Of a stretch of 64,000 nt of DNA, positions 36,355-45,272 are shown piece by piece. Numbering within the stretch: the first letter of the stretch is position 1; every line of letters begins with the position of its first letter. The position numbers and the translations under genes were made by a program. The notes under the pieces were generated by a model. It ran no database searches. It was not told where the DNA came from and saw only the letters and a list, made by a program, of their open reading frames with translations. This stretch comes from an uncultured Bacteroidota bacterium (GTDB lineage: Bacteria; Bacteroidota; Bacteroidia; Flavobacteriales; Flavobacteriaceae): contig CACNQJ010000006.1 of the NCBI GenBank assembly GCA_902622575.1, positions 1 to 64,000 on the forward strand, read 5' to 3'.

Positions 36355-39300
36355 ATGAAAAAATTAGTAAAATTATTTTCCTTGTTTTTTATACTTACAG
36401 GGCTCATAGGTTTTGCGCAGAATACAGTTTCAGGAACAGTTTCTGACACTGAGGGATTGCCTTTACCTGGTGCCACTGTTGTAGTTCAAGGAACTTCGAT
36501 TGGAGTAACATCAGATTTTGATGGAAACTACTCCATTTCAGCCTCTCAAGGTGATGTTCTAGTTTTTAGTTATGTTGGTTATGCAAGTCAATCTATCGAA
36601 GTAGGTTCATCTTCCGTTCTCAACGTCGCACTACAATCTAGTACACAACTTGATGAAGTTGTTTTAACTGGTATTACCTCCAGGGACAGAAAAAGATTAA
36701 CATCTGGTTCTGTTGTTGTTGGTTCTGAGTTAATTGAAGGTGTTGCAGTTTCTTCTCCGGAACAAGCCCTAATGGGAAGAGTTTCTGGTTTAAGAATTAC
36801 TGCAATCTCTGGAACACCAGGATCCGCTCAACAAATTAGAATTAGAGGTGAAGGTTCTTTAACAGGTGGTAATGCTCCAGCATTCGTAATCGACGGTCAA
36901 CTTATTGCAAGTGGAGCTGTTAACGGTAGAACTGGTCTAGACATGGGTGTTTTATCTATGATCAACCCTAATGATATAGAAAGTATTACTGTTTTAAAAG
37001 ATGCTGCTTCTCTAGCTGCTTATGGTGCTCGTGGATCAAATGGAGTAATTGTAATTACTACTAAAAAAGGTTCTGCTGGAAAAGTATCATACAGTGTTAG
37101 CTCATCATATGGTTTCCAAAATTATGCGATGCAAGAAAATGAGATGATGACCGGTACTGAAAGGATTCAAGTAGGTGCTGACATGCTTATCAACGACTAT
37201 AATTACACTCGTGAAGCTGCAGAAGCTTGGGCAGTAAGAAATTTCCCAGGTGCAGCAGCATGGGATGCTAATGGTAGAGTTGATGGAAATTGGGAAGAAC
37301 TAATTAAAGTTGAAGATGCTGTTTATCAAAAATATGATATCTCTGCTCAAGGTGGAACAGCTGAGGACAACTTTAGAATGTCTCTTGGATACACTAATCA
37401 AGAAGGTACATCTGTTGGAACTGGATTTGAAAGTGTAACAGGTTCCTTTGCTTATACAAAGAAAGCTGGAAGAGTTACACTTCAAACTAGTAACCGTGTT
37501 GCAAACTCAATTCAACATGGACAATTTGAAGGTGGATCTTATTTTGCAGCTCCTCAGATGACAAGAGTCTTTATGTCACCTATGATGCAACCACAAAATC
37601 CTGATGGATCTTGGAAGTTAGATAATCCAACTTCTATCTTCAACACTTTATATCTAGCTGATAATAATATTAACAGAAATGAAGCTACAAGAGCAATTTC
37701 TAATAGTCAGTTTTCATATCAAATTATGGATGGTTTAAAGTTTAGAACAACTTTTGGTATTGACTACATAAATGCAAACGTTCATTCATATGAAAGTCCT
37801 GAGCACGGTGGAGGTTTAGCAGAAAACGGTACGTCTTACATGACTAACTCTAGAACTTTTAACTGGACAACTCAAAACAACTTAGAATATGATCTAACTC
37901 TTGGTGACAATGAGCATTTCATCTCTGTACTTTTGAGTCAAAGATTCCAAAAAAATAAGTTTTTAACAAACTATTCTTACGGTGAAAATGTTGCTGCAAT
38001 GGGCCTTATTTATCCAAGTAGTTTTGGTACAAATCAAGAGTCAGCGGGTAGTTTTTCAGACTGGAAAGCTCTCTCATACTTAGCTCTTGTAAACTATTCA
38101 TATAAAGATAAATACATTGTTGATTTATCTTACAGAAATGATGGTTCATCAAGATTTGCTGCAGACTATAGGTTTGGTAATTTTTACTCAGCTGGTGTTG
38201 CTTGGAATATGTCTAACGAAAATTTCCTAGCAGAAAGTGATGTTGTTGACAATTTGAAATTAAGAGCATCATATGGTGAATCTGGGAACAATGCTGTTGG
38301 ATTAAACCAATATCAAGCATTATTCTCATATAGTGGATCATATGATGATAATGGAACAATTGTTCCTTCATCGTTTTCTAACCCAATTATTTCATGGGAA
38401 ACAGCTAAACTAACTGACGTTGGTGTAGATTTTGGTTTATTTGGCAACAGACTTTCTGGAGCAGTAAACTACTATATCAAAGACACTGAAGGCTTACTTC
38501 AGAGTGTACCACTATCACTTACAACTGGACATGGTTCATATACAATGAACGTTGGAAAAGTAAGGAATCAAGGTATTGAGGTTGAATTTGATGCTACAGT
38601 TGCTAAAATCGGTGATTTTAGTTTTGACCTTTATGGAAACTACGCAACTAATGATAATGAAATTTTAGAACTTGCACAAGATGCTCAAGGTAATGATATT
38701 AACCTTGATGGCGGATATAACGCAAGTAGAGTTGGTAGATCAATCGGATCTTGGTTCTTAAGAACTTGGGGTGGTGTTGATTCAGCAGATGGTAGACCAT
38801 ACTACATAAAAGGTGGGGATGAAACACCAGAACAAGGTTATTCTGATGAGGTTGTATACAGCCTTACATCGGCACTGCAATCTTGGCAAGGTGAAAGAAT
38901 TCCAACTTACTCTGGAGGACTAGGTACTAGACTTAAGTATAAAAACTTTAGTATAGACGCTAACTTCTATTTCACAGGTGGTCACAAAGTTTACGAAAGA
39001 TGGGCTTGGTACTACCTACATTCAGGAAGATACTCAGTTCAGTATTATGCAGCTAGTAAAAGACTTCTTGACAGATGGCAGCAACCAGGTGATGTAACAG
39101 ACGTTCCAAAAATGCGTTACACATTTAGTACTGCTACTGCGGGTTCTGGAAACTCTTCAAGATTTTTATATGATGGTGATTTTGTTAGATTACGTGATTT
39201 AACAGTTAATTACAATCTTCCAAAAAGTTTACTAGGAAACTCTGGACTCGATGGAGTAAATGTCTTTGTAAAAGGACTTAACTTACTCACATGGACTAAG

Positions 39301-39405
39301 GATAAAGATCTACCATTTGATCCTGAAATTAGGATGGGTGGTTCTTGGGAAATTTACACACCAATCCTAAAGTCAGTTTCAGTTGGTGCTAACATTAAAT
39401 TTTAA
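36355..39405 (+). CDS. SusC/RagA family TonB-linked outer membrane transporter
   Basis: A 1016-residue TonB-dependent transporter. A signal peptide (residues 1-22) is followed by a carboxypeptidase D regulatory-like domain (VSGTVSDTEGLPLPGATVVV, about 25-100), the plug (ISGTPGSAQQIRIRGEGSLT, NPNDIESITVLKDAASLAAY), and a 22-strand barrel ending in VSVGANIKF. It imports glycans or peptides with the SusD partner 5 bp downstream. Its codon use looks richer in G and C than its neighbours, consistent with high expression. No enzyme defining a polysaccharide lies nearby, so the substrate is unknown. The upstream 164 bp contains a TTG and TATTTAC pair at promoter-like spacing, a weak candidate. Confidence 0.96.
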   Translation: MKKLVKLFSLFFILTGLIGFAQNTVSGTVSDTEGLPLPGATVVVQGTSIGVTSDFDGNYSISASQGDVLVFSYVGYASQSIEVGSSSVLNVALQSSTQLDEVVLTGITSRDRKRLTSGSVVVGSELIEGVAVSSPEQALMGRVSGLRITAISGTPGSAQQIRIRGEGSLTGGNAPAFVIDGQLIASGAVNGRTGLDMGVLSMINPNDIESITVLKDAASLAAYGARGSNGVIVITTKKGSAGKVSYSVSSSYGFQNYAMQENEMMTGTERIQVGADMLINDYNYTREAAEAWAVRNFPGAAAWDANGRVDGNWEELIKVEDAVYQKYDISAQGGTAEDNFRMSLGYTNQEGTSVGTGFESVTGSFAYTKKAGRVTLQTSNRVANSIQHGQFEGGSYFAAPQMTRVFMSPMMQPQNPDGSWKLDNPTSIFNTLYLADNNINRNEATRAISNSQFSYQIMDGLKFRTTFGIDYINANVHSYESPEHGGGLAENGTSYMTNSRTFNWTTQNNLEYDLTLGDNEHFISVLLSQRFQKNKFLTNYSYGENVAAMGLIYPSSFGTNQESAGSFSDWKALSYLALVNYSYKDKYIVDLSYRNDGSSRFAADYRFGNFYSAGVAWNMSNENFLAESDVVDNLKLRASYGESGNNAVGLNQYQALFSYSGSYDDNGTIVPSSFSNPIISWETAKLTDVGVDFGLFGNRLSGAVNYYIKDTEGLLQSVPLSLTTGHGSYTMNVGKVRNQGIEVEFDATVAKIGDFSFDLYGNYATNDNEILELAQDAQGNDINLDGGYNASRVGRSIGSWFLRTWGGVDSADGRPYYIKGGDETPEQGYSDEVVYSLTSALQSWQGERIPTYSGGLGTRLKYKNFSIDANFYFTGGHKVYERWAWYYLHSGRYSVQYYAASKRLLDRWQQPGDVTDVPKMRYTFSTATAGSGNSSRFLYDGDFVRLRDLTVNYNLPKSLLGNSGLDGVNVFVKGLNLLTWTKDKDLPFDPEIRMGGSWEIYTPILKSVSVGANIKF

Positions 39406-39410
39406 ATATT

Positions 39411-40844
39411 ATGAAAAATTTATATAACAAAATACTTATATTTTCAGCGATGTTTCTAATCTTTTCCTGCGGAAATGATGACTTAGAGCCAACGCTTGCA
39501 ATGTCAAAAAGTTCCGAAACTGGGATCAATAACTCTGCGGATCTAGCATCTGTATTAAATGGTGCTTATGATAGGATGACTTCTTCTGCTTATTATGGAA
39601 GAAATATGATTATCAATGGCGCTACAAGATCGGATAATTTTTACCCTGCATCAACATCAGGAAGAAATTATGCGTCAAGTATGGACTACAGTCCTAATGG
39701 TTACGGTCCATGGGGAACAATTTATGGCGTAATTGCCATTTGTAATATTGTAATTCAGGCAGATCATGCTAGTCTTGAAGGTAGCCAAGCCGATATTAAT
39801 CAAACAGTAGGTGAAGCTCATGCTCTGAGGGCTCTAGCACATTTTGATCTTTTACGTGAATATGGACAACATTTCGTTACTGGTCAGGGTGGCAAGTCAT
39901 CTCTAGGTGTCCCTTATGTAAAAACATATAGAGACCCAGCGAATCTTACGCCGGCGAGAGATACTGTCGAATCAAACGTTAATGATATCGTTGCAGACCT
40001 TCAAACTGGTATAAGTCTAATGAGCACATCCGAAGTTAATTCACAATATATGAATGTTGGTGCTGCATATGCAATATTAGCAAGAGCTGCTCTTTATTAT
40101 GGTTCTGTAGATAATAGCTATTACGCTGCTGCCGGATCAGCTGCTAAATGGGTACTTGATAACTGGACTGCAAAAGCTGCTGTAGGTCCTGCGGGATATA
40201 TGGCCTCATGGTACACAGATCAAGCTGTTAATTCTCTTTTTGAATTAGCTGCTAGTGGTACAGATAACCCAGGTATTAATGGTGTTGCAAATACTTACAG
40301 AGGTCCAACTTATGGAGACATCAGAATTGTTGAGGATGACTCAGGAACTGGATCAGCTGACGTTCATGATATTTATGAGGCGTCAGATATTAGGTATACT
40401 TCCAGAGGCATGATTGGTGTAGCTCAGGGAAAGCTTTCTTTACTAGGAAAGTGGCCATCAATGGACTTCACTGATAACAATAAAGTTATTAGAGTTGAGG
40501 AAATGCATTTAATTTATGCAGAAGCTCTACTTAGAGCTGGAAACTCAACAGGTGCTCTATCTTATCTTAATAATGTTCCTGCAATCAGAGGTGCTTCCGC
40601 ATATACCGAAGCAACCATTGATAACATAATGTTAGAAAGAAGAAAAGAGTTTTTTGGTGAAGGTTTAAGATTTTATGATTTATCTAGAGGTGGTAAAGAT
40701 ATGCCACTTGTTGATTCGTTTAAGCAATCTTATGATGACCTAACCGGTACGCCTCCTGCTTTTGGTAGCTATAGATATGCATATCCAATTTCATTATCTG
40801 AAAGAAATGCTAATCCTAATATAGTTCAAAATGCAGGTTACTAA
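39411..40844 (+). CDS. SusD/RagB family nutrient-binding outer membrane lipoprotein
   Basis: A 477-residue lipoprotein with lipobox FLIFSC (Cys20). The TPR-rich SusD fold is indicated by GEAHALRALAHFDLLREYGQ, VNDIVADLQTGISLM, VEEMHLIYAEALLRAGN and the C-terminal ERRKEFFGEGLRFYDLSRGG. It forms the lid over the SusC transporter encoded 5 bp upstream. A strong terminator follows at 40867. The ligand cannot be told from sequence alone. Confidence 0.95.
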   Translation: MKNLYNKILIFSAMFLIFSCGNDDLEPTLAMSKSSETGINNSADLASVLNGAYDRMTSSAYYGRNMIINGATRSDNFYPASTSGRNYASSMDYSPNGYGPWGTIYGVIAICNIVIQADHASLEGSQADINQTVGEAHALRALAHFDLLREYGQHFVTGQGGKSSLGVPYVKTYRDPANLTPARDTVESNVNDIVADLQTGISLMSTSEVNSQYMNVGAAYAILARAALYYGSVDNSYYAAAGSAAKWVLDNWTAKAAVGPAGYMASWYTDQAVNSLFELAASGTDNPGINGVANTYRGPTYGDIRIVEDDSGTGSADVHDIYEASDIRYTSRGMIGVAQGKLSLLGKWPSMDFTDNNKVIRVEEMHLIYAEALLRAGNSTGALSYLNNVPAIRGASAYTEATIDNIMLERRKEFFGEGLRFYDLSRGGKDMPLVDSFKQSYDDLTGTPPAFGSYRYAYPISLSERNANPNIVQNAGY

Positions 40845-40866
40845 TACCTAATTTTTATTTAATTTA

Positions 40867-40892
40867 AAAACCCGCCTACTTTGGCGGGTTTT
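40867..40892 (+). terminator. Rho-independent terminator of susC-susD
   Basis: AAAACCCGCC, a TACTTT loop and GGCGGGTTTT form a 10-bp perfect stem whose distal arm ends in T residues (TTTTTTG). It lies 23 bp after the SusD stop and separates the pair from the penicillin acylase gene. This is the most stable hairpin I saw in the window. Confidence 0.92.
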
Positions 40893-40908
40893 TTGTTTAA
40901 ATATTTTT

Positions 40909-42972
40909 GTGATCAGAAATATTTACATAATAATTATTTTTTTTGTCTCTTTTGAAATAATAGGACAGGACATCAATTCTAAAAATATTGAAATCATTAG
41001 GGATGATTTTGGCGTTCCACATATATATGCCAAGACTGATAAAGAACTTGCTTATGGTTTAGCTTGGGCACACTCTGAAGATGATTTTAAAACAATACAA
41101 GAAGCATACTTAGCTGGTAACTCCTTGTTGAGTAAACATATTGGTCTTAAAGGTGCACCTGTTGATTTCTTATCTCAACTTATACAGTCAGAAGAAGTAA
41201 TTGATAGTCTATACAATACCATTGATAACAATTTTTTAAAAGTAGTTGAAGGTTACGCAGAAGGAGTTAATCGATATGCTAAATTAAATCCGAATGAAGT
41301 ATTAGTGAAAAAACTCTTCCCTTTGACTCCAAAAAAAATGTTGAAATATTCATTTCTACAATTATTTATCTCAAGTGAAGGTGATAGAGCTGTGAGAGCA
41401 ATATTTGAAAATGACTTTGAAAGTTTAAGTTTTCAGAGAAGGAATGAACTTGGTTCTAATTTATTTTCGTTTAGTACAAAAAGGACAAAAAATGGTGAAA
41501 CTTACATGGCAGTAAATACTCATCAACCCCTTGATGGACCAACATCTTGGTACGAAGTTCATCTAGAGAGTGAGGAAGGAACTAGCATAATTGGAGCAAC
41601 ATTTGCAGGCGCACCGTGCATTCTGACTGGAAGTAATAGAAACCTAGCATGGACGCACACTGTTAATAGACCAGATAAAACCGATATATTTCAGCTTGAA
41701 ATGGTTAATAACAGCAAAAGAAAATACTATTTTGATGATAAAATATTAAAACTAAAAAAATACAGGGGAAAAGCATTTATTAAAATTTTGGGAATTCCAA
41801 TAAGGGTCAGTAAGAAATACTATTCTAGTGTATATGGACCAACACTTAAAAACAAAACTGGTTATTTCTCAGTTAGAACTGGTTCCTTATTTAAAGTTAG
41901 AGCATTGGAACAATGGTGGAAAATGAATAAAGCAAAAAACTTTGAGGAGTTTTATAATATTTTGGAAATGAACGAGCTTCCTGGTTATAATATTGGTTAT
42001 GCTGATAAAGATGATAATATATTTTACATCTCTAATGGATTAATACCAATAAGAGACGAAAAATATAAATGGACAGAAGTCCTCCCAGGTAATACTAGTG
42101 AAACCTTGTGGACAGAATATTATAAAACTAGTGATCTTCCTCAAGTGATAAATCCAGCGTCTGGATACATATACAATGCAAATCACTCCCCTTTCAAATC
42201 TAGCTCAATTGATGAAAATCCAAATCCAGATGATTTTGAATCCAATATGGGATTTGAGAAATTTGATAACAACAGGAGCACACGTATTTTTGAACTGATT
42301 GAGTCACATGAGGCAATAGACTATGAGATTTTTAAAAAAATTAAATACGATAACAAGTTTCCTACCCCATTCAATTATAATTTTATGAATGTTAACAAAA
42401 TTTTTGAAATGAAACCTGATGACTACCCTGAAATAAGTGATCTCTTAAGAAAAATTCAGGAATGGGATAAAGCTACAGATGTAAACTCACTTGGTGCAGG
42501 TACATATGCAATGTTTTATTACACTCTTGCTGATAAGTATTTTTACAAAAGCTATTATGATAGAAACTTTAGCAAATCATTAATTGAAGACTGCCTCAAA
42601 GAAGTTAAAAGAAGAATGCTAAAGCACTTTAAAACAACAGATGTAAGATTGGGTGATTTTCAAAAACTAGTCAGAGGCAATAAAGAAATTCCAATTTTTG
42701 GCATGCCAGATGTAATTACTGCAATGAATGGTACAAAATATAAAGATGGTAAAATTCAAATTACTCACGGAGAATCTTATATACAGTTAGTTAAATTTAG
42801 TGCAAAAGGTACAGAAATAGAATCAGCAATATCCTACGGAAGCAGTGATCACAAAGATTCTCAACACTACAGTGATCAGATGGAAATGTATTCTAAATTT
42901 AAAACCAAAAAAATGAGTTTTGATAAGGATTATATTTTGAGTAAAGCATCCAAAATTTATAATCCTGAATAA
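40909..42972 (+). CDS. Penicillin acylase-family N-terminal nucleophile hydrolase
   Basis: A 687-residue secreted enzyme of the penicillin/acylhomoserine lactone acylase family, which hydrolyses amide bonds after self-cleavage. Signal peptide residues 1-20; alpha-chain motif RDDFGVPHIYAKTDKELAYG; predicted nucleophile Ser183 in NELGSNLFSF, where the beta chain would begin; then TGSNRNLAWTHTVNRPD. The start is GTG 40909, with no better ATG. A TATTTTTG box (40902-40909) overlaps this start codon. The substrate could be an acylated amino acid, lactone or peptide; the adjacent SusC/SusD pair may be functionally linked but is separated by a terminator. Confidence 0.88.
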   Translation: MIRNIYIIIIFFVSFEIIGQDINSKNIEIIRDDFGVPHIYAKTDKELAYGLAWAHSEDDFKTIQEAYLAGNSLLSKHIGLKGAPVDFLSQLIQSEEVIDSLYNTIDNNFLKVVEGYAEGVNRYAKLNPNEVLVKKLFPLTPKKMLKYSFLQLFISSEGDRAVRAIFENDFESLSFQRRNELGSNLFSFSTKRTKNGETYMAVNTHQPLDGPTSWYEVHLESEEGTSIIGATFAGAPCILTGSNRNLAWTHTVNRPDKTDIFQLEMVNNSKRKYYFDDKILKLKKYRGKAFIKILGIPIRVSKKYYSSVYGPTLKNKTGYFSVRTGSLFKVRALEQWWKMNKAKNFEEFYNILEMNELPGYNIGYADKDDNIFYISNGLIPIRDEKYKWTEVLPGNTSETLWTEYYKTSDLPQVINPASGYIYNANHSPFKSSSIDENPNPDDFESNMGFEKFDNNRSTRIFELIESHEAIDYEIFKKIKYDNKFPTPFNYNFMNVNKIFEMKPDDYPEISDLLRKIQEWDKATDVNSLGAGTYAMFYYTLADKYFYKSYYDRNFSKSLIEDCLKEVKRRMLKHFKTTDVRLGDFQKLVRGNKEIPIFGMPDVITAMNGTKYKDGKIQITHGESYIQLVKFSAKGTEIESAISYGSSDHKDSQHYSDQMEMYSKFKTKKMSFDKDYILSKASKIYNPE

Positions 42973-42975
42973 AAG

Positions 42976-44082
42976 TTAAGATAGTAGCTTTCTATATTGC
43001 TCCTCGTACAGAGGAACAACATCATTTATGTCGTACTTTTTAGATTCATTATAAGCATTTACCTTAAATTTTTCCAATAAAGTATCGTCTTTAAGAAGTT
43101 TTTCTATGGATGACACAAATCCCTGAATATTATTATAATCACACGTAAAACCTGTTATGTTATCTAAATTTAATTCAGGTAAACCTCCACTGTTTGATGA
43201 AACTATAGCATTTTTAGAAGCCATGGCTTCAAGTGCAGCAAGTCCAAAACTTTCAGTTTTCGATGGTAAAATAAATATATCTGAGTGGCATAAAACTTTT
43301 TCAACCTCATTTGTATTTCCTAAAAAGTAAATATTTTTAATCTGTAAATCTTCAGACATTGATCTCGCAATTTCTAGCTCTGGACCTTCTCCTATTAAAT
43401 TAAATCTACAATCAAATTTTCCTGAAAGAATAGAAAAAATTTTAATCAATGTTCTAATATTTTTAACTGGTCGAAAATTACTTACATGAGTTATTGTCAT
43501 TTTACTGTCTTGACTGGAGCATTTTTGTAACTGATTATCAAATTTTTTAATATCTACAAAGTTTGGGATAACTTCAATTTCTTTCTGAGTATCAAAAAAC
43601 TCATGTGTATCATTTTTTAGACTTTGTGAAACAGAAGTTACAATATTCGATTTTTCAATTGAGAATTTAACAGCACTTTTATAAAATGGGTGCTTTCCGA
43701 CAAGTGTGATATCAGTACCGTGTAAAGTTGTAATAATTGGTAAATTAATACTATTCATCTTAAGCATTTTTTGAGCCATATATGCAGCATAAGCGTGTGG
43801 AATAGCATAGTGAACGTGTATTAAATCTACAGAATTTTTTTTGGCAACATCAACAATTTTGGTGGATAGAGCCAGTTCGTAAGGCTGAAAGTTAAATAAA
43901 GGATAAAAAGGGACATTTACTTTGTGATAAAAAATAGTCTCATCGTTATCTTTTAGTCTTACAGGTTTTTCATAAGCAATAAAATGAACGGAATGTCCGT
44001 TTGCAGCTAACTGATGTCCTAATTCAGTTGCAAGAACTCCACTCCCACCGAAGGTTGGATAGCAAACAATTATTATTTTCAT
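42976..44082 (-). CDS. bshA: N-acetyl-alpha-D-glucosaminyl L-malate synthase
   Basis: A 368-residue GT4 glycosyltransferase that makes GlcNAc-malate, the first step of bacillithiol synthesis. CYPTFGGSGVLATELGHQLA and FIAYEKPVRL at the N-terminus are characteristic, HVSNFRPVKNIRTLI begins the second Rossmann domain, and TESFGLAALEAMASKNAIVS is the nucleotide-sugar motif. It lies immediately after the GH3/beta-lactamase gene (no gap), a neighbourhood I recall in other flavobacteria. Bacillithiol acts as the low-molecular-weight thiol in this phylum. bshB and bshC are not in this window. Confidence 0.93.
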   Translation of the reverse strand: MKIIIVCYPTFGGSGVLATELGHQLAANGHSVHFIAYEKPVRLKDNDETIFYHKVNVPFYPLFNFQPYELALSTKIVDVAKKNSVDLIHVHYAIPHAYAAYMAQKMLKMNSINLPIITTLHGTDITLVGKHPFYKSAVKFSIEKSNIVTSVSQSLKNDTHEFFDTQKEIEVIPNFVDIKKFDNQLQKCSSQDSKMTITHVSNFRPVKNIRTLIKIFSILSGKFDCRFNLIGEGPELEIARSMSEDLQIKNIYFLGNTNEVEKVLCHSDIFILPSKTESFGLAALEAMASKNAIVSSNSGGLPELNLDNITGFTCDYNNIQGFVSSIEKLLKDDTLLEKFKVNAYNESKKYDINDVVPLYEEQYRKLLS

Positions 44083-45186
44083 TTAATTAAAAATTATTTT
44101 TTTTATCTCCGTTCTAATATTATTCTCAATCAATTTTTTATTTTCCATGGTTGGAAATGTTCTATTCGACAAAAAAACGTAAACAATGTTACTTTTAGGA
44201 TCTGCCCAAGCATATGTACCAGTGAAACCTGAGTGACCAAAACTTTCTCTAGAAACGCAATCTGGAGAGGTAGTTTCATTGTTATCTATCTCAGGTTTAT
44301 CAAATCCTATGCCTCTTCTAACATTCTCATTGCAAAAGTGACATTGATTAAATAAATCAAAAGTATTAGCAGAAAAGAATTTAAAATCATCATAATCGCC
44401 TTTCTGCAGATATAATTGCATTAATTTTGCTACATCAAGAGAATTACCAAAGAGACCTGCATGGCCTCCAATTCCACCCTGCATTGCTGCTCCCATGTCA
44501 TGAACAAAACCTTTAACTATCCCATATCTAAAATATGTGTCAATTTCAGATGGTACAATCAAATGTTTTTGCATAATTTGATATGGATTGTATGTGAGAG
44601 AACTTGCACCAATCTTATAAAATAGATAATTTTTTATCATTGAATCTAAATTTGATGAATATTTATTTTCAAGGTATTTTTTTAATAAATAATAGGGTAA
44701 ATCACTGTATTTGTATTCTTTTTTCTCAAGTAACTTTGAATTAATTATCCTGTTAAAAATTGTATCATTCCAGGATTTCATAAATAATCCCTCTCTAACT
44801 TGAATATTGAATGTTTCTGTTTTATTATATGAGTATTGATCTTCTAATTGTTTGTTGGTAACTGAATCCAATGTTTCCTTGTAAAATGGAATCCATGGTG
44901 TTAATCGAGCATTATGCGATAAAATTTCATCCAATTTCAGATTTTTTTTATCATATAACTCAAAATCTTTAAAAAGATCCTTTAATTTGGTGTTAAGGCT
45001 TAAATTATTTTTTTCGAATTCCCTAATAATTAGTGGTACAGTAACGAGAATTTTAGTAAGAGATGCTAAATCATAAATATCATCGTTATTTACTTTTCGA
45101 ATTTTTTCATAAGTATGGTATCCAAATGATTTTTGATAAATAACACTGCCCTCCTTAGCTATTAGAACCTGTGCCCCAGGTGTCAT
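44083..45186 (-). CDS. Serine beta-lactamase-type domain, C-terminal part of a split GH3 fusion
   Basis: A 367-residue class C beta-lactamase/penicillin-binding-protein-like domain with SxxK in DLASLTKIL, a YxD-type second motif (YSDLPYYLL) and HSG in ESFGHSGFTGTYAWAD. It has no signal peptide, and the frame stays open upstream of its ATG through SRLKKIDSIVNYAIKNK back into the poly-T tract at 45282-45291. There a single-base change would fuse it to the GH3 gene, as in full-length Bacteroidota homologues of roughly 960-1000 residues. I regard it as the C-terminal half of that gene. Likely role: peptidoglycan or D-amino-acid peptide processing. Confidence 0.85.
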   Translation of the reverse strand: MTPGAQVLIAKEGSVIYQKSFGYHTYEKIRKVNNDDIYDLASLTKILVTVPLIIREFEKNNLSLNTKLKDLFKDFELYDKKNLKLDEILSHNARLTPWIPFYKETLDSVTNKQLEDQYSYNKTETFNIQVREGLFMKSWNDTIFNRIINSKLLEKKEYKYSDLPYYLLKKYLENKYSSNLDSMIKNYLFYKIGASSLTYNPYQIMQKHLIVPSEIDTYFRYGIVKGFVHDMGAAMQGGIGGHAGLFGNSLDVAKLMQLYLQKGDYDDFKFFSANTFDLFNQCHFCNENVRRGIGFDKPEIDNNETTSPDCVSRESFGHSGFTGTYAWADPKSNIVYVFLSNRTFPTMENKKLIENNIRTEIKKIIFN

Positions 45187-45272
45187 TTTATTTTTTATTG
45201 CATAATTGACTATAGAGTCTATCTTTTTTAATCTTGAGCTACTAAAATCTTTGTTTAGGTGATGTTCAAAAC

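Noticed and set aside
36355-40844. Horizontal acquisition of susC/susD, because base composition is richer in G and C
   Set aside because: Higher G+C is also expected from codon optimisation in abundant SusC/SusD proteins, and no repeats, integrase or tRNA flank the pair.
40902-40909. TATTTTTG promoter-like box before the penicillin acylase gene
   Set aside because: It overlaps the GTG start codon, so transcription would begin inside the coding sequence; either the box is chance or another start is used. Not listed as a promoter.
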